Shown: piece by piece, positions 53,055 through 64,000 of the stretch
Position numbering within the stretch: the first letter of the stretch is position 1
How the letters are laid out: each line of letters opens with the position of its first letter
From: Tubulanus polymorphus
Lineage: Eukaryota; Nemertea; Palaeonemertea; Tubulaniformes; Tubulanidae
Assembly: GCF_964204645.1 (NCBI RefSeq)
Contig: NC_134031.1
Coordinates: 8,346,501 to 8,410,500 of the forward strand
Direction of reading: 5' to 3'
Length of the DNA stretch: 64,000 bases
Notes under the pieces: model-generated
Database searches by the model: none
Seen by the model: only the letters and a program-made list of their open reading frames with translations
What the model was told of the DNA's origin: nothing
Program-made: the position numbers and the translations under genes

Positions 53055-56000
53055 TCATATGTCTTTATCAAGATATCCATGCATTCTACGTAATTTTTGC
53101 TTTTTCTTTTGGTTACCATGTTTCTTCCATGGTTTAGCATTAAGAGATTGTGTACTCGACTGCGAAGAATTGCCATCCCTGGTAGTTGATAAAGAATGAT
53201 GAGCAGTAAAGTCTGTTACACGTGTAAAATCAGCGACACCATTGATTCCTTTACTTCTTATTTTAGAGTCAGCCTGAAAAATTAACAAATAAACTCCAAA
53301 ATATATTGACAGTGTCATAAAGAGAGTATAATTTGAGTTGACAACAGTGACTCTGACAGATTTAAGAAAGAATGACGCGATTTGCCATAAAAATGATTAA
53401 CGCTCTTTAAGTCTTAAGAACCGGATTCTTCCAGGTTGTATCTATCTGCCTCAACATGGCAAACATAAAAGGTTATTGTGCATGGAACGCGATAAATGAA
53501 AAAAAAGATATGAGCGATGCACCGACGTATGTTTTTTGCAACATAATAGCATCTCGACATAAGAATGTATATTTCTACAGCGACGTAATACTTTAATGCA
53601 TTTGCGACGGCGTAAGATACCAATAAAATACCAATTATGAAATATATCTAATTACAAAATCAACCCCAAAATTATGTCGAACAAAATTTTTTTCCCCCGA
53701 CTTTTGACAATGTACTAGTGCGCCATCTTCATCTTAGTACAGATGGCGCACTAGTACAATGTCATATTGAGAGTATAATCTGAGTTGAGAATAGTGACTC
53801 TGAGAAATTTAAGAAAGAATGGCGCAATTTGCCATAAAAATGATTTAAGTTTTTCCGTAAATTATCAAACTGTTTCAGTATTCTCACGCAACAATTTTCT
53901 GAACTAGGGGTCCAGGGACGCCATGCCTACTTGGGAAGTGGTTTCAAATGCTCAACAATCTAACAATTTCAATATTCAACACCCTGGGTGACCATACACA
54001 AAAACCAATGACCTTGAAACTCACCACAATCATAGAACATGTCAGCAGCTACGATTTTGTAATCGATTGTGATAACAAAATATGCCTCGTTACCAATTTA
54101 ATAATATGGAAATACTAAGTTATTCTACTATTCAACAATCATTGGTTGTAAGCTTAATAATCAGACGGGCTTATACCAACGTTAGAGATGACAAAACACG
54201 GTTGTAACACTTCCAAAATATACTTTCTATAGTCTTCAGTTCACAATTAATGGCTTAATTCACAAACTAACACCAGTACCTTTCGAAATAATCCAATTTT
54301 ATGTATGTTTCGAGTGATTAATCAACATTTTTTTTTGAGAAATTAACTAATTTCTCCACAAATTCCGCCATTTTTATTAACGACAATTTTTATTTTTGAT
54401 GATTTTCCAACATTTATTTCAAATCTTTGTGTTTTCCATAATAAATGATGAAATAATAAATTCTAGTTGAAGAGAAATGTGAATAAGTCTTGATATCTTA
54501 ATTTTTTTCAATTTCGTCGTTCATTTCATTAGTTTGTGTTGTTGTCCTGGCCTCAGTCCACAGGTGCCAGCACTCTCCACATATGTTCAAAGTGGCCACC
54601 ATTGAATCGATGAAAATTTACTCTCTCTTCGCGGCCGATCTGCACATGGATTAAGATCATCAGGTGAGGTGTTATAGGTATCAAACAAACTACGAATCTG
54701 TTGTGCGTCGATTACAACAAAACCAGAAAGAAACTTTCCATGATGGGTTTCAGTATTGACTTAGAACTTAGAAAAGTGAATGGAAATAACTGTGTTGATG
54801 CGGTGCATATTTAATCCATACTATCGAGGGAAAACGTCAGTAAGTATACTTACCATGACCACTGGATACAGTCTGCTCTCGGCACAATCGCCAAGAACCC
54901 ATGACATAGGGCTATGACCATGCAGTCCATGGGGTACAAGCTTCACATCCATGATTTAACACAAAGTTTTGAAGCTGTTCACAGACTGAACTTTAAGGCC
55001 GACTGCTAAAATTTATTTATTTTTGATTGTCCACGATCTTTTTGGGATATTTCGCTTAACTTCCCAAAATAACTGGATTCTGCCTACGGACGGACGAAAA
55101 GTGAACGCAGTAGCCCGCTGGTACTTAAGTCCCAAGTGGGCTAAAAACAGGACGCCGTATTTTTGCACGATTTTACGGAACAGTTACTGAAAAATCAGAA
55201 CGGTTGGCACTTCATTTTTCCAGGTCGTACCTATGTGCCCCAACATGGCAAACTTAAAAGGTTATTGTGTATGGAACGCGATAAATGAAAGAAATATGAG
55301 CGCCGCACCAATGTATGTTTTTTTGCAACGTAATAGCACCACGACATAAGAATTAATAATCCTACAGCGACGTAATACTTTGACATAATACTTTAATGCA
55401 TTTGCGACGACGTAAGTTTTTGTGACGACGTAAGTTATTTCCGAAAATCACCACCAGGTGGCACTGCAGATGTTCATTCAATTGAATTGAATGGTTAAGA
55501 CTAACCAGAATATCTTCCATGATTTATATCACGGCGTATGGCGCGCCACTTGACACTTATTCTGACACACTTTCTATTCCAGCATCGCCGTATTAACATT
55601 AATAGAGTCCGGGATTTTCCGCTAATGTTGCGTTGAATATTGATTACGATTACGATTTTATTTACACTCCAACCATTTCCACTATTACACATGTATATAC
55701 AAATATTTACAAAACTTTTGAAAAGGGCCAGTATTAATGCCCAGCTAGCGAATTTGAGTGCCACTTATTGGTATCATGCCACTAAATTTGCCTTCGCATT
55801 CAATTTGCTTGTACCTTTTTTAGATTTTTGGCAAAATTTGCCCTTTTTCGATTATACTTCCAGAACAACATTAATGTCTATTTGAATGTCTAATGAATAG
55901 TGCCCTTTTGAGCAAAGGGCTGTGCTTATATTGCCTTTTTTATTTTGGGCAATTTATTTTCATTCACATTTTGCTTTTGGCCTAGTACAGAAAGGCAATT

Positions 56001-59000
56001 ATTTTTTATGGCGCACAAATTGTGTGCCCTCTTATTTACCTATTTCCCGACACAAAAATTTTGCAATGACATTTGAAAACTGCGACTACCGCACATGCTG
56101 CATGTGGGACAATCTGGATCCCTGCCTGATTTGATAAAAATGATAAAAATTTAGAGAATGAAAACGTAACAAAGTATATACACATTAACTAGTGACAATA
56201 CATGTATGTATACTATAGGAGGGATCTATATACATCTAAGCCGGTTTTAATGAATTTAGCCAATTGGACCGTTGGGTTGTTCAAAATATCAAGGGTATTA
56301 AAGGTATTCAAATTCAAGTAGTTTTTGCGGGGTCATGAAGTAAGGTACAGTCAAACAGAAAATGGGATTCATCACCTAAAGTATTATTAGCAGGGCATAT
56401 TCTATCAGCTCTGTCTAAATGAAGGTTTGAAAATTTGTTCACAGGTAAAATATAGGACCCGACCCTAAATTCAAATGAAACTAGGGGTCCAGGGACACCA
56501 TGCCCACTTTGGAAGTGGTTTCAGATGCTCAACAATCTAACAATTTCAATATTCAATGCCCCATCCAATGACCTTGAAAAAATCTATTGACCTTGAAACT
56601 CACCACAATCATAGCACATGTCAGCAGCTACAATTTTGTAATTGATTGTGGTAACAAAATAGGCCTAGGTACCAATACGATATGGAAATACTAAGTTATT
56701 CTACTATTCAATGCCCCTTGGTGACCATATGCGAAGCCCTATGACATTGACACTCACCATCATCATAGAACATGTAATATGGTAAACAGACAATTATTTT
56801 GGGATGGCCTTAATTGACACATTTTCCGCATGGTTGAGCCACAAAATCAACGATTGAATTGAATTGCGCCGGTAGCATCTTAAACATGGTCACAGTCCCG
56901 GACGCAGCCACAAGTCTAAAACCCGGCCCCGGCTTCGGCCAGACGTCAGATACACGGGCCGGTTCTGCGCTTGCCATTGGCCCTTTCTGTGTCACGCGTA
57001 CAATCAATACAATGCTTACGATTCAAATAGACACAATAATATTGATTCAATTTGTACTGTCTTGGGAAAACACATATAATTGATGCTTTTACGGTTTGTA
57101 GCGCTTTTACGGCCGCTGTGATCAACCGATCTCAGAACTTTGTAACCCGAATTGACACTGTTTTCAAGAATGATGGAAGTGAAACTGAAATGTCGGAAAT
57201 CGGTCTTTGAATAGGAGATTTTCATCCCTGAACATATCAAATTAAGACCAACCTTCGTACTTACTTTTTTGAAAAATTTGGTGTCTATCTCACTGGTGAA
57301 TGGTCCCTTAGGTTCATTTAGTTCAGCTTTTTCTTTGCGAGCTTGCAAAGCTGCAGCTTTCCGTTCTGGTGCAACAGGTGCACTTTCATATGTATCACAA
57401 TCTATACCAGGTGGTGCATGGCAATATGACAATTTACCCTTAAAATTAAAAGAAAAAGAATATCAAGACAAGTCTTCAGAGTTCATTATGAAATATCGTT
57501 TTAAAATATTCACTGTAATTAACAAAAAATTTATTTGTTCCCTTGCCCTTTCTAGCATGAAGGGAAAATATCAAAAATAGTGCTTAGATGTTGTTACCAA
57601 GCTTTGTTGTTTGTCAACGCACCTTAGGACTAGCAATTTACGTCATGATTTCAGAACAGGAGTAATGTGAATTAAGTTATATTGGCAAAAAGCATCCAGA
57701 AAAGAGAAAATCAATAATATTAATAATAAACAAGGGAACATCCTCCCTTGGCAGGGATTTGTACCTTCAGATCCTCGCAAATTTCAATTTCAAGCTAGTT
57801 TAGTGTAATAGAACTGAATCTGGCATGGTACTTAACCCTTTTGCTGCGTACACGCTTGCACCGCCCCCTACGTAAGGTATTTTCCGAAAAATTCGATTTT
57901 TTTCAAATTGTTTTTAACCCCGATTTTTCGCGTTTTTATCGAAGATTATGATGTTATTTAGTGAAAATCAGTAAAAAATCATACCAACAGCCTTTTCTGT
58001 AGGGGGGGGGGCGTGTTGGGGGGGGGGGTCAGGATGGGTTAAAAATTTTTTTTTTCAGTTTTTCACCCAAGTGCCTATCTCAGTCTTTGGTGATTGATGC
58101 TACGGTGTGGATGAAAGAAATTCAATTGATATGGGATATCCTTTTCCGCTGGTAGAGGTACGTAAGTTGGGAGCCATCTCAATCCCGCGCAAATTACCAT
58201 GTGCTCAACAGGCTGACAGCACCAACTACTGACGCATTTTCGCCATCTGTTGTTTAGAAAGCTAACTATCTTGTCTTACATGCGTTTCCATACTGTTTGC
58301 TGTGTACGCGTTCGAGTTATAAATCAATAGGTGCATGACGTTTCTACAACGTCATACGCACAGCAAGTGTCACTCATATGACGTTTCCAAAACGTCACAC
58401 GTAGCGAAAGGGTTAAAAAACCCTCAACCAAATTTTAATTGCAGTGACCATTCAATTTGAAATTGAATATGTGCCATGATCTATCTCTGAAATGTGATCA
58501 AACTTTCTGAAATCAAAATTAGCTGAATACGATTTGACCGTACAAGATAAGCCGAAACTAAAGTGCCAGTCTCTATTTACCATAACCCATTGGGACTCAG
58601 GAATTTAACTATGTAGTGCATATTCAGACCTGCCAACCCTGAACTTTTTTCCAAGTAACACATATCAAAATTTTAAGTATTTCAGAAATTTCTAAAGAAC
58701 CAACCTTTTACCTGGTCATTTTCATGAAAAATAAGTAGTTTCCTTAACTATACACAAAAATCAAAATTTCATCTAACAAAATCAAATGTTTTATTGGCGG
58801 GACCATCTGTACGTTCTGTCTCAAGTTCAGAATCGTGTGTGTCACTAGGCTCAGATTGAGATGATGGATCTGAAGAGAACTCGGCATCAGACATGACAGA
58901 ATTATCCACACCAAACACCATTTTCGATTCTACATAGATGGCGGTAGCTGTCGGAACTTCACAATAGCGGGTCACAAAGCAGTTCAGTGTTGCGCCAAAG

Positions 59001-62000
59001 ATAGTTAAAAATTTATTCTGGCGTGATTTACGGCAAAAGCAAGTAAATGAACAATATGACGACTTTTATTTGTGTAATAAATGATAATTACCTAAACGTT
59101 ATAGAAAGAAATTTCGCGTTTTTTCAATTTAAATGAAATACGTAACATTTGTGGAAAAACGTAACACCGTAATTTCACTTCAATTTATGTAACCATTCCA
59201 GGAAGAACAGAATGGTTGGCAGGTCTGTATATTACTCCTCAGAAAATTTAAGGGAATATCCCATCACAATACAGAATAGTGCATTACCAGTTAATTTTTA
59301 TGCCCCCAACCCCATATTCATCCAGAAAGATATAGGCTAAGTGAGCACTCAGATCAGTCGAGTTCATGCTTGAGAATACTCAAGAATTTCAAATATGAAG
59401 ATGTGGATTTCTATGGAATTCCGAGAACTTGGGTGTCTAGTTTATTACAAGCTATTGGGTTCAAATCCCACTATAACCATTTTTGTCTAGCAGACGAAAG
59501 AAGTCAGGAGCTGATTCGGTGGCTTGAGAAGTAATAGGCAGGCAGATATGGATGGCTTGAGTGTTAATGGGTTAAAAATATACAGCATAGACAGTTATTA
59601 GTGCAGAACAAACTCACATTGACAAAATCTTTAAGGATAATTCTTGCTGATCTGGGACCATCTGGCACTCCTTTGGTTGTCATGAAACCTCGCATAGCTG
59701 AAGAAAACACACATCATTGATGGTGGTGCAATAAACTATGAACATTTTTAACAAGAAGCCCAAAGGCAGATAAGGACAAATGCCACGTTCCCACTACCAC
59801 TAGTTAGACCATTCTAAATTCTTGAGTTATCACTGGGCCAGTAAAATGTCACTATGGTGTTGTCTCCAAATTTAAAAATCTTAATCATAGATTGAAGAGC
59901 AGGGGTGGATTTAGGATACCTTACATGCCTCATGTGAGGCACTCGAAAAATCTGAAACGCCCTTCTCGGAAAGGCAGAAAAAATTTGAAATTAGTTTGAA
60001 AACTTTTCATGTTTAATGTTTATCCTGTAAAATTTCCTGAGAATGTTCATCAAATAATTGTTTCCTTAGCGTCCTCAATGGTGTTTCAAATATTCAATAG
60101 TACGCATTGAGAATATTAATTCAAAGTAAGAATATTTCAAGAACTCTTAAAATATTCCATGTGCCTTAAAGGACACTTCAAAATGATGCCCAAATAGGTA
60201 CCGTAGATCTTCAAATTAGAATAAAGCAAGTCGCAGTAAAAAAAGCAAAATCAAATCTTGGCAAAGTAGGGCATCTGTTTCTAACTTAATTTTTCATGCA
60301 AGAATATGCCCTATTATGGCAAGGTTTGTCTATCCTCTAAAAATCCTAGCTATCGGTGAGTTGAATTTTTGACTCAACAAATGTTCATAATTTCAATACA
60401 TACCGAGAATGACATAAAACCACTATAACTATGAGTGACTCGTATAAATATGGTACAAACTTGCTGAGGGCCTGGGTTTCATCGGAGGATTTTCATTATC
60501 ATACAGACAATAATAAAACCAATCAGGACAGAAGCTCCAAGTTCTTCAAATTTGAGGCCAGTGCAGGCCCGGTTACGGACGAAATTAAGTTATCGACTGA
60601 CATGGTTTCTAATAATTTCACAATAGGATTGTTTTTAGCAGGCAGGCTAAGCGTGAGCTTATATCTTCAATCAGGCAAATCATTGTTACGCGCGACCTAC
60701 ACCATGGCGCGCATGCGTTATCTGTATTTAATGTTTTCAACGCGAACACTCATCACTAATAAAAATAATCAAGCCCCAAAACGGATCGCTAATGCATACG
60801 TCAATAAAATGACTTTAATTAATGACGATAAAACAAGTATTCCAGTTGTGTAAATATCATACTATCACTAAAAATTCAACGCTATCAACGAATCAGCTGT
60901 GTGGCAAACACGGAAATAAATTTCCGCATTCTGAACCCACATTTTCACCAGATATCTTGATGCAACTTTACCTTATGCACAGGATTTCAAAATTAGATGA
61001 ATCATTTAACATATTTACATAATAAATCACTTTATTGTACGCCGTGAGTATCAGTTATCGCGCTAGCAACAATGGATATCAACCTATTCAATTGCAGTGA
61101 CGGATCAATAGCTTCGAGCGTAGTGTATTAAGCACACGAATGATTATCGATCGGCCACACCGTTGACATAGGCTCGCTAATGCCAGCCAAAAAATATGAA
61201 ACCCACGGCTTTCAACTTTGCACACCATAAAGAAAAACAAATTTACGCAATATATTTTTGCTTAATGCGCTCAATTCGCCCATTAGTAGTGAAATTACAG
61301 GCTACTTAAATTGCGTTTGAGTGTGCTAAAAATAGCTTTGAGCGTAGCGTATTAAGCATACAAATGATTATCGATCGGCCAGACTGTTGACATAAAATAG
61401 ATGAAAAAGACTTTAACTGTGCATTGGGGTTGATTCCTATATAATGTGCTTCTTTATGAAAGAAGTTTTTCTTTGGTGAGCCATCAAAGATCCGCCCTGA
61501 AGAGTACCAGTTATTTATTAAGAAAACTTTTGTTGACTGTATTTTATCATATTTCTGGACGCAGCAACATATGTTGAATTCTAAGATATTTTCAGCACAC
61601 GCAAGGATGGATTTAAAGATAACACGGAACCAGGGATTATAATAAGCAGGACTAAACTGCAACAAGTGAGCAACATAGGCAGGAAGCTCAAAGTGGGTTC
61701 TGGGGACCCTCCCCAGGAAAGTTATTGAATTTGAGATGCTCTAAGATTGATTTTAGAATTTATTTTGACAAAAATCGAAATGAAAGTACGACGTCGTTCG
61801 ATGATGATTCACTGTCATCTATCATCCAAAACCATTTGTAAGGCGGATGCTGATTGGACGTTTTTTTTTTTTAGGTTAAAAGTCAAAGAGTCCCGAAGCA
61901 AATTAAGATATAACATATTTTCACATAATCATTATTTTTACTTGCATTTTCAGGCCTGGATAAATATCTCCAATTTCTTTGCATGATTTCTAAAACTTGT

Positions 62001-63847
62001 CTTGTTTCTATTTTGGCAGCATGAACTGGTATTTTTTCGCAGTAATTTATATAGGTAATACCAGATGGCAGCACATAACAAAAAATGTTTGGGTCGAGTA
62101 CAGTCAAGCATACTAAAAACACATGCTAACTAGGGGTCCAGGGACACCATGCCCACTTGGGAAGTGGTTTCAAATACTCAACAATCTAACAATTTCAATA
62201 CATAACGCCCCCTAGTGACCATATACAAAAACCAATGACCTTGAAACCCACCACAATCATAGAACATGTCAGCAGCTATGAATTTGTTATTGATTGTGAT
62301 AACAAAATATGCCTCGTTACCAATTTAATATGGAAATACTAAGTTATTCTACGATTCAACGCATCCTGGTGACCATATGGAATAACTAATGTCCTTAAAA
62401 CTCACCAATATCATGGAAGATGTCATGAGCTACAACTTTGCAATTGATCTTGGTAACAAAATATGCCTAGGTACCAATCTAATAAGGAAATACTAAGCTA
62501 TTCTACTATTCAACGCCCCCTGGTGACTATATGGAATAACTAATGTCCTTAAAAACTCATCACAATCAAAGACGATGTCATGAACTACAACTTTGCAATT
62601 GATCATAGTAACAAAATATGCATAGGTACAAATATAATATAGAAATACTAAGTTATTGTATTACTCAACGCCCCCTGGTGGCCACATACAAAAACCAATG
62701 ACCTTGAAACTCACCAAAATCATAGATAACGTTATGGGCTACAACTTTCCAATTGAATATAGTAACATAATATGCTTAGGTATCAATTAAATGTGGAAAA
62801 ACTTTTTCCCACCTACGAATGAGTACTGATGACACAAGATGGCCGCCAATTGCGTCATAATTGGCTGATCAAAAATACCAGTCTCAGGTATAAAACATCC
62901 CTTTACAAAGAATACCCATCACAAATTGCAATGAGAAATGGCAAACCAGTAGGAAGCTACAGGACCTAGAATTCTGGCCAAAATTAACCTTTTTGGGCAC
63001 TAAAAAGGTCATAGGACGGCCAACTTGATTCAGATCGACCCAATTTTTCTTAAGCTGATGAACCCTTGGTAGATTCAAATATAAACGAAAGATCAAGGAA
63101 ATTGATCAAAGCGTCTACAAAATTTCCCTTGAAAACTCCGAAAATGTGTAAAAAGTGCTGATTTTGACAAACAACAATGGCTGCCAGTCGGCCAACTTAA
63201 ATCTGACAGGACCAGTTTTTGGGCTGAAGATGTGTCTAGGGTAGATACATGTATAGCCAAATATCAAGACATTACCTTGAAGCGTCTTCAAAACTTCCCA
63301 TAATTACTGGATTCCGTCTACGGACGGATGGATGGACGAATGGCCGGACGAAAAGTGAATGCAATAGCCCGCTGGGACTTAAGTCCCAAGTGGGCTAAAA
63401 CATGCCAGACACAGCCAACCTTCCACCCCCATCATTTTCTCAACTCATCTGGACAATTTGGAAAACTCATCTTTCTCATCACAAAAAGCGGGAAATTCTC
63501 ATCCCTTCGTAACCGCAGGTAAAAATTGCAGTTTCTATATAACCAAATAAATTTTCCTGCAGTGGAAGAATTTACTCACCGCCGTAAGTAGAACATAATT
63601 CATGCGCGGTTGGAGGCCGATTAGGATCTTCACCTTCTCGTGGTTTTGGTAGATTCAATCCATAAAATGCTTCGAGTACTGAACGTGGAATCAAATCACA
63701 AACTCTACTGACTGGTGGTACATGATCTCTCATCTGATCAATTGGTAATATGCCATTTATTACCATATCTGCCTTAGTATTTACAAATGTAGGCATCACA
63801 AGTCCAGGGCAGTCACAGAGTAGTAAATCATTTTCAACAAATAATGT
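53055..63847 (-). CDS. LSG1: LSG1, large-subunit GTPase 1 (ribosome biogenesis), last four exons
   Basis: Minus-strand exons 63847-63580, 59697-59618, 57438-57265 and 53273-53055 join in phase (741 nt, 246 codons plus stop) with GTGAGT, GTGAGT and GTAAGT donors. The first shows the G3 box and its continuation (LLLCDCPGLVMPTFVNTKAD, then GILPIDQMRDHVPPVSRVCD) of the circularly permuted YlqF/LSG1 GTPases. The next two carry GFMTTKGVPDGPRSARIILK and GKLSYCHAPPGIDCDTYESA. The last is a basic C-terminus (KPWKKHGNQKKKQKLRRMHG). LSG1 releases the export adaptor NMD3 from cytoplasmic pre-60S subunits. The G4, G5 and G1 boxes, which precede G3 in this permuted fold, must lie to the right of the window. 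Its introns are packed with repeats. Confidence 0.92.
53336..53845. repeat. direct repeat pair and hairpin in the last LSG1 intron
   Basis: GACTCTGACAGATTTAAGAA...CGATTTGCCATAAAAATGATT at 53349-53400 recurs at 53788-53845. Between them, 53706-53761 is a hairpin with arms TGTACTAGTGCGCCATCT and AGATGGCGCACTAGTACA. The block 53425-53620 (CAACATGGCAAAC..., TGGAACGCGATAAATGAAA, TACAGCGACGTAATACTTTA) is repeated directly at 55218-55420. Confidence 0.75.
53908..54130 (-). repeat. R1 family 3'-end fragment
   Basis: Starts GGGGTCCAGGGACGCCATGC and contains CCTTGAAACTCACCACAATC and AACAAAATATGCCTCGTTAC, as at 62130-62330. The matching R1 5' end lies at 55040-55145 in the same orientation, so the two may be one element whose middle was replaced. 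Confidence 0.75.
54131..55039. other. LSG1 intron, nothing recognised
   Basis: Sequence between the two R1 pieces. No conserved R1 middle segment and no coding frame seen. Confidence 0.35.
55040..55145 (-). repeat. R1 family 5'-end fragment
   Basis: CCCAAAATAACTGGATTCTG, CGGACGGACGAAAAGTGAAC and GACTTAAGTCCCAAGTGGGC then TAAAA, the R1 terminal palindrome. Confidence 0.75.
56483..56780 (-). repeat. R1 family 3'-end fragment
   Basis: TAGGGGTCCAGGGACACCAT, CACTTTGGAAGTGGTTTCAG and two of the ~155-bp internal units. Confidence 0.75.
57832..58416. mobile_element. piggyBac-like MITE flanked by TTAA
   Basis: Left end TTAACCCTTTTGCTGCGTAC, right end GTAGCGAAAGGGTTAA, an imperfect inverted pair bounded by TTAA, the piggyBac target site. 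Near the right end are sub-terminal repeats TGACGTTTCTACAACGTCAT and TGACGTTTCCAAAACGTCAC. A poly-G tract (about 58003-58027) is internal. About 585 bp, non-coding, in an LSG1 intron. Confidence 0.75.
58627..59228. mobile_element. ~600-bp element with CAGACCTGCCAACC inverted ends
   Basis: Left CAGACCTGCCAACCCTGAAC, right GGTTGGCAGGTCTG; interior AAACGTAACACCGTAATTTC is typical of a non-autonomous DNA transposon. A minus-strand frame inside, 58975-58769, encodes a 68-residue acidic Ser/Asp/Glu-rich sequence (SDAEFSSDPSSQSEPSDTHD) that could be a remnant of an accessory transposon protein. Confidence 0.65.
59698..62127. other. LSG1 intron with a repeated 55-bp segment
   Basis: GAGCGTAGTGTATTAAGCAC then ACGAATGATTATCGATCGGCC (about 61117-61166) recurs in near-identical form at 61338-61390. 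A 140-codon frame at 60431-60853 has no recognisable motif, so I do not call it a gene. No exon seen here. Confidence 0.45.
62128..63402 (-). repeat. R1 family, longest copy (both termini)
   Basis: Minus-oriented. The 3' terminus is CTAGGGGTCCAGGGACACCA (62128). Four internal units of about 155 bp follow (marked by GACCATAT/GACTATAT/GGCCACAT at 62216, 62371, 62524 and 62680), then the unique region with CAAGATGGCCGCCAATTGCG and ATGGCTGCCAGTCGGCC. The other end is the terminal palindrome TAGCCCGCTGGGACTTAAGT...CCCAAGTGGGCTAAAA (63367-63402). About 1.27 kb, no coding capacity. Confidence 0.85.
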
Positions 63848-64000
63848 CTACAAGAAAAATACATTTACCAACCATTTAGATATTGTACATAAATCTTGTA
63901 TCTTATGAAAAAAGACCAGCCTCTTTTTCAGGTTTTAAGCTCCAACATTTTCCTAATCAGATTTTGACATAAGGTCCTGCTTCTAGAGCTGATTCGAGAT

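Noticed and set aside
55501-56134. Several 60-90 codon frames in an LSG1 intron
   Set aside because: Overlapping on both strands with no motif or splice logic.
59385-59485. tRNA-like B box (GGGTTCAAATCCCAC)
   Set aside because: No matching A box, anticodon arm or pairing acceptor stem upstream; a chance match or a decayed tRNA-derived fragment.
60431-60853. 140-codon open frame in an LSG1 intron
   Set aside because: No recognisable motif, uneven composition and no homologous second copy; length alone is not enough in this AT-rich intron.

Overview
This is nuclear DNA of an animal. It carries multi-exon genes with GT-AG introns, AATAAA signals, long simple-sequence arrays, non-LTR retrotransposon fragments and many inverted-repeat elements. 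The gene set (mitoribosomal protein mS38, a Ly6/uPAR three-finger protein, an NRF-6-type acyltransferase, a death-domain protein, the ribosome-biogenesis GTPase LSG1) fits a marine invertebrate bilaterian, plausibly a lophotrochozoan; the sequence alone does not fix the phylum.

Layout. 1-386 (+): C-terminal part of AURKAIP1/mS38. 4497-6467 (+): a three-exon gene for a secreted, probably GPI-anchored Ly6/uPAR protein. 9431-29164 (+): a 15-exon gene for an NRF-6-like O-acyltransferase; the exons I placed sum to 2157 nt (718 codons plus stop) and every splice phase agrees. 38835-40690 (+): a two-exon coiled-coil plus death-domain gene with one in-frame TAG. 53055-63847 (-): the last four exons of LSG1, with the 5' part outside the window.

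Between and inside these genes almost everything is mobile DNA. Intron 1 of the NRF-6-like gene holds a very AT-rich 6.6-kb virus-like element (about 9903-16540). It has a decayed protein-primed-type DNA polymerase B on the minus strand and a run of small, partly intact putative structural or membrane genes on the plus strand. Three consecutive small ORFs begin inside an AATAAATG motif. The convergent middle of the element has been lost and is occupied by a LINE fragment. Intron 5 holds a large GC-rich foldback palindrome. A 5-kb inverted-arm composite (42500-47700) carries a decayed envelope-like ORF. A LINE at 48740-51665 is split by a 1100-bp DNA transposon with clean 8-bp target duplications. 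A roughly 1.27-kb non-coding repeat family, called R1 here, occurs at least nine times on both strands and has seeded a (CGTT)n microsatellite.

The five host genes show no functional linkage to one another. The most interesting items are the compact polymerase-B element and its gene-overlap signal, the interrupted death-domain gene, and the foldback elements.
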